DNA of 36,195 nucleotides from Ga0077527 sp964531455. Its GTDB lineage: Bacteria > Pseudomonadota > Gammaproteobacteria > Burkholderiales > SG8-41. The notes under the pieces were generated by a model, which was not told the DNA's origin, ran no database searches, and saw nothing but the letters and a program-made list of their open reading frames with translations. Shown here in pieces: positions 15,762-23,977 of this stretch. Position 1 is the stretch's first letter; each line of letters starts with the position of its first letter. Made by a program: the position numbers and the translations under genes. The stretch is taken from positions 1 to 36,195 of the forward strand of contig CAZHFZ010000036.1 of assembly GCA_964531455.1 (NCBI GenBank), written 5' to 3'.

Positions 15762-16876
15762 ATGTGCATGTTGCGACATCGCTGGCGGACGTTGATCCAC
15801 TGGCCTGGAACAAACTGGCTGGTGATGACCCCTTTCTGCAGCACGCCTTTCTTCACGCCCTGCATGACACCGGTTGCGCCTGCCCGGAAACCGGCTGGAC
15901 GCCGCAGTACCTCCTGCTGCGCCAGGATGGCGAGCTGGCCGGCGCATTGCCGCTCTATCTGAAAGAGCACTCCTATGGTGAATACGTGTTCGACTGGGCC
16001 TGGGCTGATGCCTACCAGCGCCACGGCCTCGCTTATTACCCCAAACTGCTCAGCGCCATTCCATTCACCCCCGTTGTCGGTGCCCGTATCCTTGCCCGTG
16101 AACCGGCACATCGTGATGCACTGATTGCCGGCGCACTGCAACTCGCCGGGCGCAGCGAAATCTCGTCACTGCACATCCTGTTTCCGGCGGACACCGATAT
16201 TGCCGACCTTGCCCGCAACGGCCTGATGCTGCGCCAGGGCATGCAATTCCACTGGCACAACAACGGATATACGGATTTTGAACAGTTTCTGGCGCAACTC
16301 AGCCATGACAAGCGCAAAAAAATCCGTCAGGAACGTCGCAAGGTTCGCGAGGCCGGCATCACCTTCGACTGGCTCGAGGGCGAGGCAATCAATGATGAAA
16401 ACTGGCGCTTTTTTCATCGTTGCTACCGCCAGACGTACCGCGAACACCACTCGTCGCCTTACCTGAACCTTGAGTTCTTCCGGCGCATCGGCTCGGCGAT
16501 GCCCGGCCACTTCGTTCTGGTACGTGCCCTGCGCGAAGGCAGTCCGGTTGCAGCCTCGCTGCTGGTACGCAACGCGACAAGACTATATGGCCGCCACTGG
16601 GGCGCGATTGAACACCATCCGCTGCTCCACTTTGAAACCTGTTATTACCAGGCCATCGAATACGCCATTGCCCGCGGGTTACAGGTCTTCGAAGGCGGTG
16701 CACAGGGCGAGCACAAAATTGCCCGCGGACTGCTGCCGGTTAAAACACAATCAGCGCACTGGCTTGCGCATCCGGAATTTGCTGCAGCTGTCGAGAAGTT
16801 CCTCGATCGCGAAACAGCCCTGCTTGACGAACATGGCCGTGCGCTGGCCGCACGCAATCCATTCAAGTCTTCATGA
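15758..16876 (+). CDS. GNAT-superfamily protein of the peptidogalycan / COG3146 (DUF482) type
   Basis: A 372-residue protein. The N-terminal half contains ADVDPLAWNKLAGDDPFLQH, YLLLRQDGELAGALPLYLKE and YGEYVFDWAWADAYQRHGLA, markers I associate with the COG3146/DUF482 family. The C-terminal half has a GNAT-like region: LSHDKRKKIRQERRKVREAG, VRALREGSPVAASLLVRNAT, and YYQAIEYAIARGLQVFEGGA followed by GEHKIARGL. The fold resembles FemX-type peptidyltransferases; the substrate is unknown. The start is GTG 15758 overlapping the upstream stop. Read-through of the upstream TPR transcript is likely. Confidence 0.8.
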   Translation: MNVHVATSLADVDPLAWNKLAGDDPFLQHAFLHALHDTGCACPETGWTPQYLLLRQDGELAGALPLYLKEHSYGEYVFDWAWADAYQRHGLAYYPKLLSAIPFTPVVGARILAREPAHRDALIAGALQLAGRSEISSLHILFPADTDIADLARNGLMLRQGMQFHWHNNGYTDFEQFLAQLSHDKRKKIRQERRKVREAGITFDWLEGEAINDENWRFFHRCYRQTYREHHSSPYLNLEFFRRIGSAMPGHFVLVRALREGSPVAASLLVRNATRLYGRHWGAIEHHPLLHFETCYYQAIEYAIARGLQVFEGGAQGEHKIARGLLPVKTQSAHWLAHPEFAAAVEKFLDRETALLDEHGRALAARNPFKSS

Positions 16877-16960
16877 CGCGCATAGATCAGGGGCTGCAGA
16901 AAACGTGACCGCCAAAACCATCTTCCCGTATAGTTATGACCTCAAAATCAGGATGCATTC

Positions 16961-17506
16961 ATGAAGTACTGCAGCAATTGCGGCGGCACCGTCGCACTTA
17001 AAATCCCTGCCGGTGACTCACTGCCCCGGCACGTCTGTGATACCTGCAGCACGATCCATTATCAGAACCCGAAAATGATCGTCGGTTGCATCGCCGAATG
17101 GGAAGACCGCGTCCTGCTCTGCCGCCGCGCAATCGAACCGCGGCTCGGTCTGTGGACGGTTCCCGCCGGTTTCATGGAAAACGGCGAAACCACAGCCCAA
17201 GGCGCCGCCCGTGAAACGCTGGAAGAAGCCAACGCCCGCGTTGAAGTCGGTCCGCTGTACGCGATGTACAACATTCCGCACATCAATCAGGTCTATATCC
17301 TGTTCCGCGCCCGCCTGCTCGACCTCAATTTCAGTGCCGGCACCGAATCGCTGGAAGTAAAGCTGTTCGACGAAAAAGACGTGCCTTGGGAATCGATCGC
17401 GTTTGCAACCGTGCGCAACACGCTGAATCATTACTACGCCGACCGCAAGGCCGGCGAATACCGCTTCCATCTCGGCACCATCGAACGCGCCCCTGTCCGC
17501 AGCTGA
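16961..17506 (+). CDS. NUDIX hydrolase with N-terminal zinc ribbon
   Basis: A 181-residue hydrolase. Residues 1-30 hold a zinc ribbon with two Cys pairs (CSNCGG and CDTC). The NUDIX box is GFMENGETTAQGAARETLEE followed by AN: glycine, glutamate and REXXEE positions are kept, while the usual glycine after EE is Asn, which I have seen in this subfamily. Members resemble NudC-like or ADP-ribose pyrophosphatases acting on nucleoside diphosphate derivatives; the exact substrate is not clear. AGGA lies 7 bp before the ATG at 16961. It converges with the ABC operon. Confidence 0.88.
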   Translation: MKYCSNCGGTVALKIPAGDSLPRHVCDTCSTIHYQNPKMIVGCIAEWEDRVLLCRRAIEPRLGLWTVPAGFMENGETTAQGAARETLEEANARVEVGPLYAMYNIPHINQVYILFRARLLDLNFSAGTESLEVKLFDEKDVPWESIAFATVRNTLNHYYADRKAGEYRFHLGTIERAPVRS

Positions 17507-17531
17507 ATCTGCGCGACTGAATCTGCGCGAC
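17504..17531 (+). repeat. 14-bp tandem duplication across the NUDIX stop codon
   Basis: TGAATCTGCGCGAC occurs twice in tandem (17504-17517 and 17518-17531), followed by a third TGAA. The first copy includes the stop codon, so the duplication puts TGA codons in successive frames. It lies in the 34-bp convergent spacer before the ABC permease end. Confidence 0.9.
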
Positions 17532-17540
17532 TGAACCGGC

Positions 17541-18707
17541 TCAGGCGGCGCGCAGCGCGTCTACGATACTGAGCCGCGCAGCCCTAACTGCCGGCAGGAA
17601 GCCGCCGATCACCCCCATCAGCACAGCGAACATCATCGACGTCACGATAATGCGCGGCGTCAGCGTGAAACTGAAAGCCAGTTCGGAAAAAGACTGCCAG
17701 TTCAGCGTCGAAATGTGAATGAACTGCATCAGCGAGGCCAGCATCAGGCCGGCAATGCCGCCCACCACGCCAAGCAGCACCGCCTCCAGCAAAAAAGTAG
17801 CCAGAATGCTGGTGCGCCGGAAGCCGAGTGCACGCAGCGTGCCGATCTCCCCGGTCCGGTTGGCCACTGCGGCATACATGGTGATCATCGCGCCAATCAT
17901 CGCACCCACCGAAAAAATCACTGACAGCGTCAGACCGAGATAACTGATGAAGTTCGACAGCGCCTTCGACTGATCCTCGAAGAACTCACGCTCCGCCTTC
18001 ACATCCAGCGTCAGTCGCGGATCGTTTTCCAGCCGCGCCTTGATCTCCGGCAGGGTCGCCGGATCGGCAAGCCGCGCCACCACTGCAGACCAGGCATTGC
18101 GCCGGAAAGACTGCAACAACTGGTCGGCATCTGCCCAAACCTCGGAGTCGTAAGCCGACCCCTTCGCCTCAAATAAACCGACCACCCGCCATTCACGCCC
18201 GCCAAAACGCAACAGCGAGCCCACAGCGGCACCTTCAAAACGCTGCGCTATGCTGGAACCGACAATGACCTCGGCTGACCCGGGTTTGAACGAACGGCCT
18301 TCAATGATTCGAAGTTGTGGCCGCAGCTCAAAAGCCGCGAGCCCGACTCCGCGAGTCGTGACATTGGTGGCTACGCCGGAGTCGCGCTTCGGCAGCGTGA
18401 TCAGCACCACAACCTCCTTCGAGGCGAGGCGCAGCCCGTTTCCGCCAATGGCGATCTCCGGCTGTGTCTCGACCACTGCTGCCTGCGCGCGGTCGACCAC
18501 ACTGGAAATCTCCGCTCCGGAGGCGCGGCGTGTGACATGTACGTTGTCCGGCTGACCGGTCGCGATCAAAGTCTGCCGCAGCCCCGTATCCAGCATCTGC
18601 ACCGCTGCAAAAACAAACACCACCAGCGCCATGCCGCCAGCAGTCAGCGCTGTGGTCAGCTTGCGCGTCCATAAATTGCGCAAAGTGTAGGAGAAAGGCA
18701 GCGCCAT
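17541..18707 (-). CDS. ABC transporter permease, FtsX/MacB type (second permease)
   Basis: A 388-residue membrane protein with the FtsX layout: one N-terminal helix (TTALTAGGMALVVFVFAAVQ), a large periplasmic domain of about 230 residues, then three C-terminal helices (LGLTLSVIFSVGAMIGAMIT; LLEAVLLGVVGGIAGLMLAS; IIVTSMMFAVLMGVIGGFLP). The cytoplasmic coupling motif GEIGTLRALGFRR precedes the second C-terminal helix. The first base of its ATG overlaps the stop of the upstream permease (TGATG). It is the last gene of the adaptor-ATPase-permease-permease operon and is not a copy of the other permease. Confidence 0.9.
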   Translation of the reverse strand: MALPFSYTLRNLWTRKLTTALTAGGMALVVFVFAAVQMLDTGLRQTLIATGQPDNVHVTRRASGAEISSVVDRAQAAVVETQPEIAIGGNGLRLASKEVVVLITLPKRDSGVATNVTTRGVGLAAFELRPQLRIIEGRSFKPGSAEVIVGSSIAQRFEGAAVGSLLRFGGREWRVVGLFEAKGSAYDSEVWADADQLLQSFRRNAWSAVVARLADPATLPEIKARLENDPRLTLDVKAEREFFEDQSKALSNFISYLGLTLSVIFSVGAMIGAMITMYAAVANRTGEIGTLRALGFRRTSILATFLLEAVLLGVVGGIAGLMLASLMQFIHISTLNWQSFSELAFSFTLTPRIIVTSMMFAVLMGVIGGFLPAVRAARLSIVDALRAA

Positions 18708-19864
18708 CAGCCGACCGCCCTCAAACCTTCAACAATACGTACCTGCGCCGCGCGATAGGCCGGCACAACGGCCGCCGCCAAACCCACCACCAGCGCACAG
18801 GCAAACTGCAGCCACACTGTCTCCGGACTGACTTCGAAGACCGGAAACAGCGTGCCCATCTTTGCACCGAACCAGTCGGCCACCGGAAATGTCAGCATGA
18901 CGCCCAGACCGGCCCCGGCGAAAGCTATCGCCAGAGATTCACCGTAAATAAGCCCCCCAAGGAAACCCGGACCAAAGCCCAGCGCCTTGAGCGTTGCATG
19001 TTCGGCAATACGCTCACGTGCAGTCATCGCCATCGTATTAGCCATGACGGCAAGGATGATGAAAATAACCACGAAGGAGACGATGCGGATGGCAATGACA
19101 ATGGCCTCGGTCTGCTTGATGAAACCGATCTGGAAAGCCTTCTCGGTCTCGGTCAGTGTTTCAGCCGGCGAATTGCGGAACTGCGCATCGATGGTCGCGC
19201 TGATTTCCGCCGCACGCGACACATCACTGACCTGCACCACAAACACGCCGACCTGATTTGCACGCTGCGGTGCGCGAGCGCGCACGGTCTCGTTGAGGTA
19301 CTCCCAGTGAAAAAAGAACTGCGAAGTGTCGGTCTTTGGCGTCGCACCCTCGTAAATCGCCCTCACGACGAACTCCCAGTTGCCCGCGAAGATCGTGCCC
19401 CGCAGCGGCACCACATCACCGAGCTTGAACCCGTAGGTATCAGCGAGCTTGCGTCCAATCACGGCCCCCTTGCGATCACGCATGAAATCGCGCAACTGGT
19501 CGGGATGAATGCGGTATTCCGGATACATCGCCAGATAGGTCACGGGATCAATGGCGAATTGCGGGAAAAAATTCTTCGGCTCCTGGTACACGCCGGCAAA
19601 CCAGTTCGCCGACGCCACCGAACGCACACCGTCAATCGCGCGGATCTTGTCGCGGTAATGCACCGGCAGCGGCACCACCAGCGATACGGCGCTGCGCGTC
19701 ACCAGCCGGTCCGGCGCGGCGGAATTGGCGCCGGTGTACCAGGCATCCACCACGGTCTGCAGCAACCCGAACGACAGGATCGCCACCAGCAGCCCCAACA
19801 CCGTCAGCAGCGTGCGCAGCTTGTGGCGCAGCGCGTTGCGCAGGATGAGTTTCAACAGATACAT
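18707..19864 (-). CDS. ABC transporter permease, FtsX/MacB type (first permease)
   Basis: A 385-residue membrane protein with an N-terminal helix (LLTVLGLLVAILSFGLLQTV), a periplasmic domain, and three C-terminal helices (IRIVSFVVIFIILAVMANTM; YGESLAIAFAGAGLGVMLTF; FACALVVGLAAAVVPAYRAA). The coupling motif is ERIAEHATLKALGFGPG. Its periplasmic domain differs clearly from that of the second permease, suggesting a heterodimer. The ATG at 19864 has no visible Shine-Dalgarno; 39 bp of strongly AT-rich sequence separate it from the ATPase gene. Confidence 0.9.
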   Translation of the reverse strand: MYLLKLILRNALRHKLRTLLTVLGLLVAILSFGLLQTVVDAWYTGANSAAPDRLVTRSAVSLVVPLPVHYRDKIRAIDGVRSVASANWFAGVYQEPKNFFPQFAIDPVTYLAMYPEYRIHPDQLRDFMRDRKGAVIGRKLADTYGFKLGDVVPLRGTIFAGNWEFVVRAIYEGATPKTDTSQFFFHWEYLNETVRARAPQRANQVGVFVVQVSDVSRAAEISATIDAQFRNSPAETLTETEKAFQIGFIKQTEAIVIAIRIVSFVVIFIILAVMANTMAMTARERIAEHATLKALGFGPGFLGGLIYGESLAIAFAGAGLGVMLTFPVADWFGAKMGTLFPVFEVSPETVWLQFACALVVGLAAAVVPAYRAAQVRIVEGLRAVG

Positions 19865-19903
19865 AAGGGGCTATAAATATTTTTTAAAAACAAATACTTA
19901 TAA

Positions 19904-20587
19904 TCAGTCCGCCAACAAGCCTTTTTCAAGATGACGGATCCGCTTGGCGCGCTGCGCCGCGTGCGGATCATGAGTCACCATGATGATGGTCTTGCCCAAC
20001 TCGGTATTGAGTCTGTCCATCAAGGCGAGAATGTCATCCGCCGAAGCCCGATCAAGATCACCGGTCGGTTCATCCGCAACGAGTATGGTCGGATCGGTAA
20101 TGATCGCGCGCGCAATCGCCACGCGCTGCTGCTGCCCGCCGGAAAGCTCCGAGGGGTAATGCGTCATGCGATCCGCCAGACCGACCATGCCCAGCGCAAC
20201 CTCCACGCGCTCACGCCGGTCACGGGCACCCAGTTCCGTCAGCAACAGCGGCAGTTCCACATTCTCCAGCGCAGTCAGCACCGGCATCAGGTTATAGAAC
20301 TGGAAAATGAATCCGACATTGCGCGCGCGCCAGTCGGCGAGCCCCGCTTCATCCAGTTGCATGATGTCGACATCGGCAACGCGCAGTTCGCCGCTGTCGG
20401 GACGGTCAATGCCGGCAATCAGGTTAAGCAAAGTACTCTTGCCCGAGCCCGACGGCCCCATCAACGCCACAAAGTCACCGGCATCGATATCAAAGCTGAT
20501 GTCTTCCAGCACCGACACCACCTGCCCGCCGCGGCGGTAGGATTTGGTCAGATGGCGGATCGCGACCGCAGGCGCGGACTGCGACAC
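19904..20587 (-). CDS. ABC transporter ATP-binding protein (MacB/LolD type)
   Basis: A 227-residue ATPase with Walker A GPSGSGKST (residues 44-52), a Q loop (GFIFQFYNLMPVLTALENVE), the signature LSGGQQQRVAIARAI, Walker B ILVADEPTGDLD and the H loop MVTHDP. The phrase FIFQFYNLMPVLTALENVELP is typical of the family that serves LolCDE, MacB and FtsX-type exporters. It starts 2 bp after the adaptor stop, so the two are coupled, and it would power the two downstream permeases. Confidence 0.95.
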   Translation of the reverse strand: MSQSAPAVAIRHLTKSYRRGGQVVSVLEDISFDIDAGDFVALMGPSGSGKSTLLNLIAGIDRPDSGELRVADVDIMQLDEAGLADWRARNVGFIFQFYNLMPVLTALENVELPLLLTELGARDRRERVEVALGMVGLADRMTHYPSELSGGQQQRVAIARAIITDPTILVADEPTGDLDRASADDILALMDRLNTELGKTIIMVTHDPHAAQRAKRIRHLEKGLLAD

Positions 20588-20589
20588 GG

Positions 20590-21798
20590 CTATTTCGTCG
20601 CCACCGTCACCGGTGCGCCGTCGCGCAGACCTGCCGGCGGCCGCAACACCAGCTTGTCACCGACAGCCACCTTCCCGGTGACTTCGACAAGATCCCCGAT
20701 CTTCATGCCCGCTTTAACGGCCACCTGCACGGCCTTGCCCTCGCGGATCGCGAACACAACGCTCGCGCCATCACGCTCAACCACTGCAGCAGGCTGCGCG
20801 ACGATACGCGCGGTGCGCTCCTCCGGCGGCAACTCCTTTTCCAGAAATGCGACCTTGGCACTCATCTCCGGCAGGATTCGGGTATCGGGCTCAACAAACC
20901 GCACTTTGACCATCACCGTCGCCTTGGCCCGGTCCACCGTCGGCACTGTGCGCTGCACGACACCGCGGAAGCGCTGGTCGGGCAAGGCATCAAGCTGGAT
21001 TTCGCAGGGCTGGCCGACCTTGACCTTGGCCAAATTCGCTTCCGACACATCGGCCTCGACTTCCAGCGTCGACATGTCAGCCATGGTCACCACTGCTGCC
21101 TGCGAACCCAGCGCCGACGAAAACGGCGTGATGACATCGCCGACGTTGGCATTCTTGGTCAGCACCACGCCGTCAAATGGCGCACGGATCAGCGTCTGCT
21201 CGACAGCGACCTGGGCAACACGCAGATTGGCTTCGGCTACCGCAATTGACGCCTTATAGCCGCTCAGGGCCGCCAGCGCCTTTTCGTGCCGGGCCAGCAC
21301 GGTGTCATGTGCCGCCGCCGAAACAAACTTTTTCTCCAGCAGATCGCGTGACCGTTCCATCGCGCGCACTGCCTCCTTCAATTCGGCATCACCCTGCTCC
21401 AGATTGGCCCGCGCAACGCGCACACTGGCCGCGGTCTGCTGCATCTGTGCCGTCACATCATTGCTTTCCAGACGTGCAACCACCTCGCCGGCTTTGACGA
21501 CGCTGCCTTCGCGCACGTTGAGCCATTCGAGCCGGCCGGTCGCTTTCGACGCCACGGCGGCCTTGCGCTGGGCCACCACGTAACCCGTAGCGTTTAGCAG
21601 GGTATGCGCCTGTGACGGATAAGCTTGGGACACGGTGGCGGTTTCCACAGCCAGCGGGGCATTGCGAGCGTAAAGGGCGTAAACGCCACCGACAGCCAGC
21701 GCAATCAGCAGCAACCACCACCAGCGAAATCGGAGCCGGGACGCGGTGCGTGGTGCATTGCGGTCAATGCGCAGCCGGGAGAGGTCTTGGTCAGCCAA
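20590..21798 (-). CDS. Periplasmic adaptor (HlyD/MacA-type membrane fusion protein)
   Basis: A 402-residue adaptor: an inner-membrane anchor (residues about 27-45, WWWLLLIALAVGGVYALYA), a biotinyl-lipoyl-like half (VASKATGRLEWLNVREGSVV), an alpha-helical hairpin (VRVARANLEQGDAELKEAVR ...), the second lipoyl half (QTLIRAPFDGVVLTKNANVG) and a C-terminal beta region (PPAGLRDGAPVTV). The start must be TTG 21798, since an in-frame TAG lies three codons upstream and the next Met is beyond the anchor; no clear ribosome binding site precedes it. It begins the export operon and is divergent from gcdH over 53 bp. Confidence 0.92.
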   Translation of the reverse strand: MADQDLSRLRIDRNAPRTASRLRFRWWWLLLIALAVGGVYALYARNAPLAVETATVSQAYPSQAHTLLNATGYVVAQRKAAVASKATGRLEWLNVREGSVVKAGEVVARLESNDVTAQMQQTAASVRVARANLEQGDAELKEAVRAMERSRDLLEKKFVSAAAHDTVLARHEKALAALSGYKASIAVAEANLRVAQVAVEQTLIRAPFDGVVLTKNANVGDVITPFSSALGSQAAVVTMADMSTLEVEADVSEANLAKVKVGQPCEIQLDALPDQRFRGVVQRTVPTVDRAKATVMVKVRFVEPDTRILPEMSAKVAFLEKELPPEERTARIVAQPAAVVERDGASVVFAIREGKAVQVAVKAGMKIGDLVEVTGKVAVGDKLVLRPPAGLRDGAPVTVATK

Positions 21799-21851
21799 AA
21801 TGATCTAGAATCGAAAAACTTTCATAACCTGCATTGTATCCGGAGACCCCG

Positions 21852-23045
21852 ATGAACGCCGCAAAGTCCTCCACCAAAAACGAGTTCCAGTGGGACGACC
21901 CGCTGCTGCTCGACGACCTGCTCAGCGACGAAGAGCGCATGGTTCGGGACGCGGCCCGCGCTTATTGCCAGGAAAAGCTGATGCCGCGCGTACTCGAAGC
22001 CAATCGTCATGAGAAATTCCATCGCGAAATCATGAACGAGATGGGCGCACTGGGTTTCCTCGGACCCACCATTGAGGGCTATGGCTGCGCCGGCGTCAAC
22101 CACGTCTGCTACGGCCTGATCTCGCGTGAGGTGGAGCGTGTCGACAGCGGCTACCGCTCCGCTCTATCCGTACAGTCCAGCCTTGCGATGTATCCGATCT
22201 ACGCCTTTGGCAGCGAAGCCCAGAAACAGAAATACCTGCCGAAAATGGCCACCGGTGAATGGATCGGCTGCTTCGGCCTGACCGAACCCAACGCCGGCTC
22301 CGATCCGGCCGGCATGCTGACCCGCGGCCGCAAAACCGACGGCGGCTGGCTGCTCAGCGGCGCAAAAATGTGGATCACCAACGCACCGCTCGCCGACGTG
22401 TTGATGATCTGGGGCAAGGACGATACCGGCGTGATCCGCGGCTTCATCCTTGAAAAAGGCATGAAGGGCCTGACCACGCCCAAGATTGAAGGCAAGTTCA
22501 GCCTGCGCGCTTCGATTACCGGCGAAGTGGTGATGGACAACGTGTTTGTACCGGACGAAAACGTGCTGCCCAACGTTTCAGGCCTGAAAGGTCCGTTCTC
22601 CTGCCTTAACAAGGCGCGTTACGGCATTGCCTGGGGCGCACTCGGCGCAGCAGAGTTCTGCTGGCATGCCGCACGCACCTACACGCTGGACCGCAAGCAG
22701 TTCGGCCGCCCGCTCGCCGCGAACCAGCTGGTGCAGCTGAAACTGGTCAATATGCAGACTGAAATCACACTGGGACTGCACGCCGTATTGCGCTTGGGCC
22801 GCTTGATTGACGAGGATCGCGTCGCGCCGGAGATGATCTCCATCCTCAAGCGCAACTCCTGCGGCAAGGCGCTTGATATCGCCCGCATTGCGCGCGACAT
22901 GCATGGTGGCAACGGCATCTCGGATGAATTCCACGTGATCCGCCACGTGATGAATCTCGAAGCCGTCAACACCTATGAAGGCACGCACGACATCCATGCA
23001 CTGATCCTCGGCCGCGCGCAGACAGGAATATCCGCGTTCGGTTGA
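21852..23045 (+). CDS. gcdH: Glutaryl-CoA dehydrogenase
   Basis: Oxidises and decarboxylates glutaryl-CoA to crotonyl-CoA, feeding electrons to ETF, in lysine, tryptophan and aromatic catabolism. The 397-residue protein begins WDDPLLLDDLLSDEERMVRD, the usual GcdH opening. FAD and substrate motifs CFGLTEPNAGSDPAGM and KMWITNAPLADVLMIWGKDD are present, and the catalytic Glu376 lies in VNTYEGTHDIHALILGRAQTG. I choose ATG 21852 over the longer frame at 21834 because GGAG sits 6 bp before it. A glutaconyl-CoA or other acyl-CoA role is possible, but the sequence pattern favours GcdH. The usual CoA-transferase partner is not next to it. Confidence 0.9.
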   Translation: MNAAKSSTKNEFQWDDPLLLDDLLSDEERMVRDAARAYCQEKLMPRVLEANRHEKFHREIMNEMGALGFLGPTIEGYGCAGVNHVCYGLISREVERVDSGYRSALSVQSSLAMYPIYAFGSEAQKQKYLPKMATGEWIGCFGLTEPNAGSDPAGMLTRGRKTDGGWLLSGAKMWITNAPLADVLMIWGKDDTGVIRGFILEKGMKGLTTPKIEGKFSLRASITGEVVMDNVFVPDENVLPNVSGLKGPFSCLNKARYGIAWGALGAAEFCWHAARTYTLDRKQFGRPLAANQLVQLKLVNMQTEITLGLHAVLRLGRLIDEDRVAPEMISILKRNSCGKALDIARIARDMHGGNGISDEFHVIRHVMNLEAVNTYEGTHDIHALILGRAQTGISAFG

Positions 23046-23102
23046 ATCTCAAACAACACCCATAAAAAGCCGTTAACCGGCAATGCCGGAGGAGATACAT
23101 CC

Positions 23103-23966
23103 ATGCTGGACATCCGCCCCACCGGTGCAGCGCTTGGGTCCGAAATCTGCGGTATCGACCTGGCGCAACCGCTTTCCGATGCGGTGTTCCGTGAAATCGA
23201 AAGCGCCTTGCACGAACACGAAGTGATTTTTTTCAGGGATCAGAAACTCACTCCCGAAGCGCACATTTCGCTAAGCCGGCGTTTCGGTGAACTCGAACTG
23301 CACCTGCGCAAAGACTGCTGCAAGCCTGGCTATCCCGAAATCTTCGTGGTCTCCAATATCATCGAAAACGGCAAACCGATCGGCACCCAGGATGCCGGCC
23401 TGTTCTGGCACTCCGACCTCGCCTATATGGCGGTGCCCAGCCGCGGATCACTTTTTTACGCTCTCGAAGTACCGCACGACGATGCCGGCAAGCCGCTGGG
23501 TGACACGATGTTCGCGAGCATGACTGCAGCCTGGAACGCACTGCCGGATGATCTGCGTCGAACGGTTGCCGGTCGTCGCGCAGTGACCTCCTATGCCAAG
23601 GGTTATTACCGCGACCGCAAAAGCGGTCCACGGCCACCGCTGACCGAAGCGCAGAAAGCCCGCACCCCGGATGTCGAGCACCCGATCATGCGCACCCATC
23701 CGTACACGCGCAAACCCTGCCTGTTCATCAACGAGGGCTACACCTCAAGAATCCCCGATCTGCAGCAGGAAGAATCCGACCGCATCCTTGAGGTGCTGTT
23801 CGAGCACGCTTCACGTCCGGAGTTTATCTATCGCCACAGCTGGCGCGCCGGTGACTTCCTGATCTGGGACAACGCCTCGACCCAGCACCGCGCAGTCTTC
23901 GACTACGCGCTGCCGCAACGACGGCGCATGGAACGCACCACACTGACCGGTTCAGCGCCGTTCTGA
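23103..23966 (+). CDS. TauD/TfdA-family Fe(II)/2-oxoglutarate dioxygenase
   Basis: A 287-residue dioxygenase. The iron ligands are His103 and Asp105 in GLFWHSDLAYMA and the distal His262 in NASTQHRAVFDY; arginines in PQRRRMERTTL would bind 2-oxoglutarate. The N-terminus IRPTGAALGSEICGIDLAQP and ALHEHEVIFFRDQKLTPEAH are typical of the TauD/TfdA family. These enzymes hydroxylate small acids such as taurine, 2,4-D or alkyl sulfates; the substrate here is unknown. GGAGGAGA precedes the ATG. It lies 57 bp after gcdH on the same strand and 11 bp before a secreted hydrolase, so the three may be co-transcribed. Confidence 0.9.
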   Translation: MLDIRPTGAALGSEICGIDLAQPLSDAVFREIESALHEHEVIFFRDQKLTPEAHISLSRRFGELELHLRKDCCKPGYPEIFVVSNIIENGKPIGTQDAGLFWHSDLAYMAVPSRGSLFYALEVPHDDAGKPLGDTMFASMTAAWNALPDDLRRTVAGRRAVTSYAKGYYRDRKSGPRPPLTEAQKARTPDVEHPIMRTHPYTRKPCLFINEGYTSRIPDLQQEESDRILEVLFEHASRPEFIYRHSWRAGDFLIWDNASTQHRAVFDYALPQRRRMERTTLTGSAPF

Positions 23967-23977
23967 ACAAACAGGCA

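Noticed and set aside
19931..21259. A 442-codon plus-strand frame opposite the ABC ATPase and adaptor genes
   Set aside because: It spans two real genes in antisense and has no recognisable motif.
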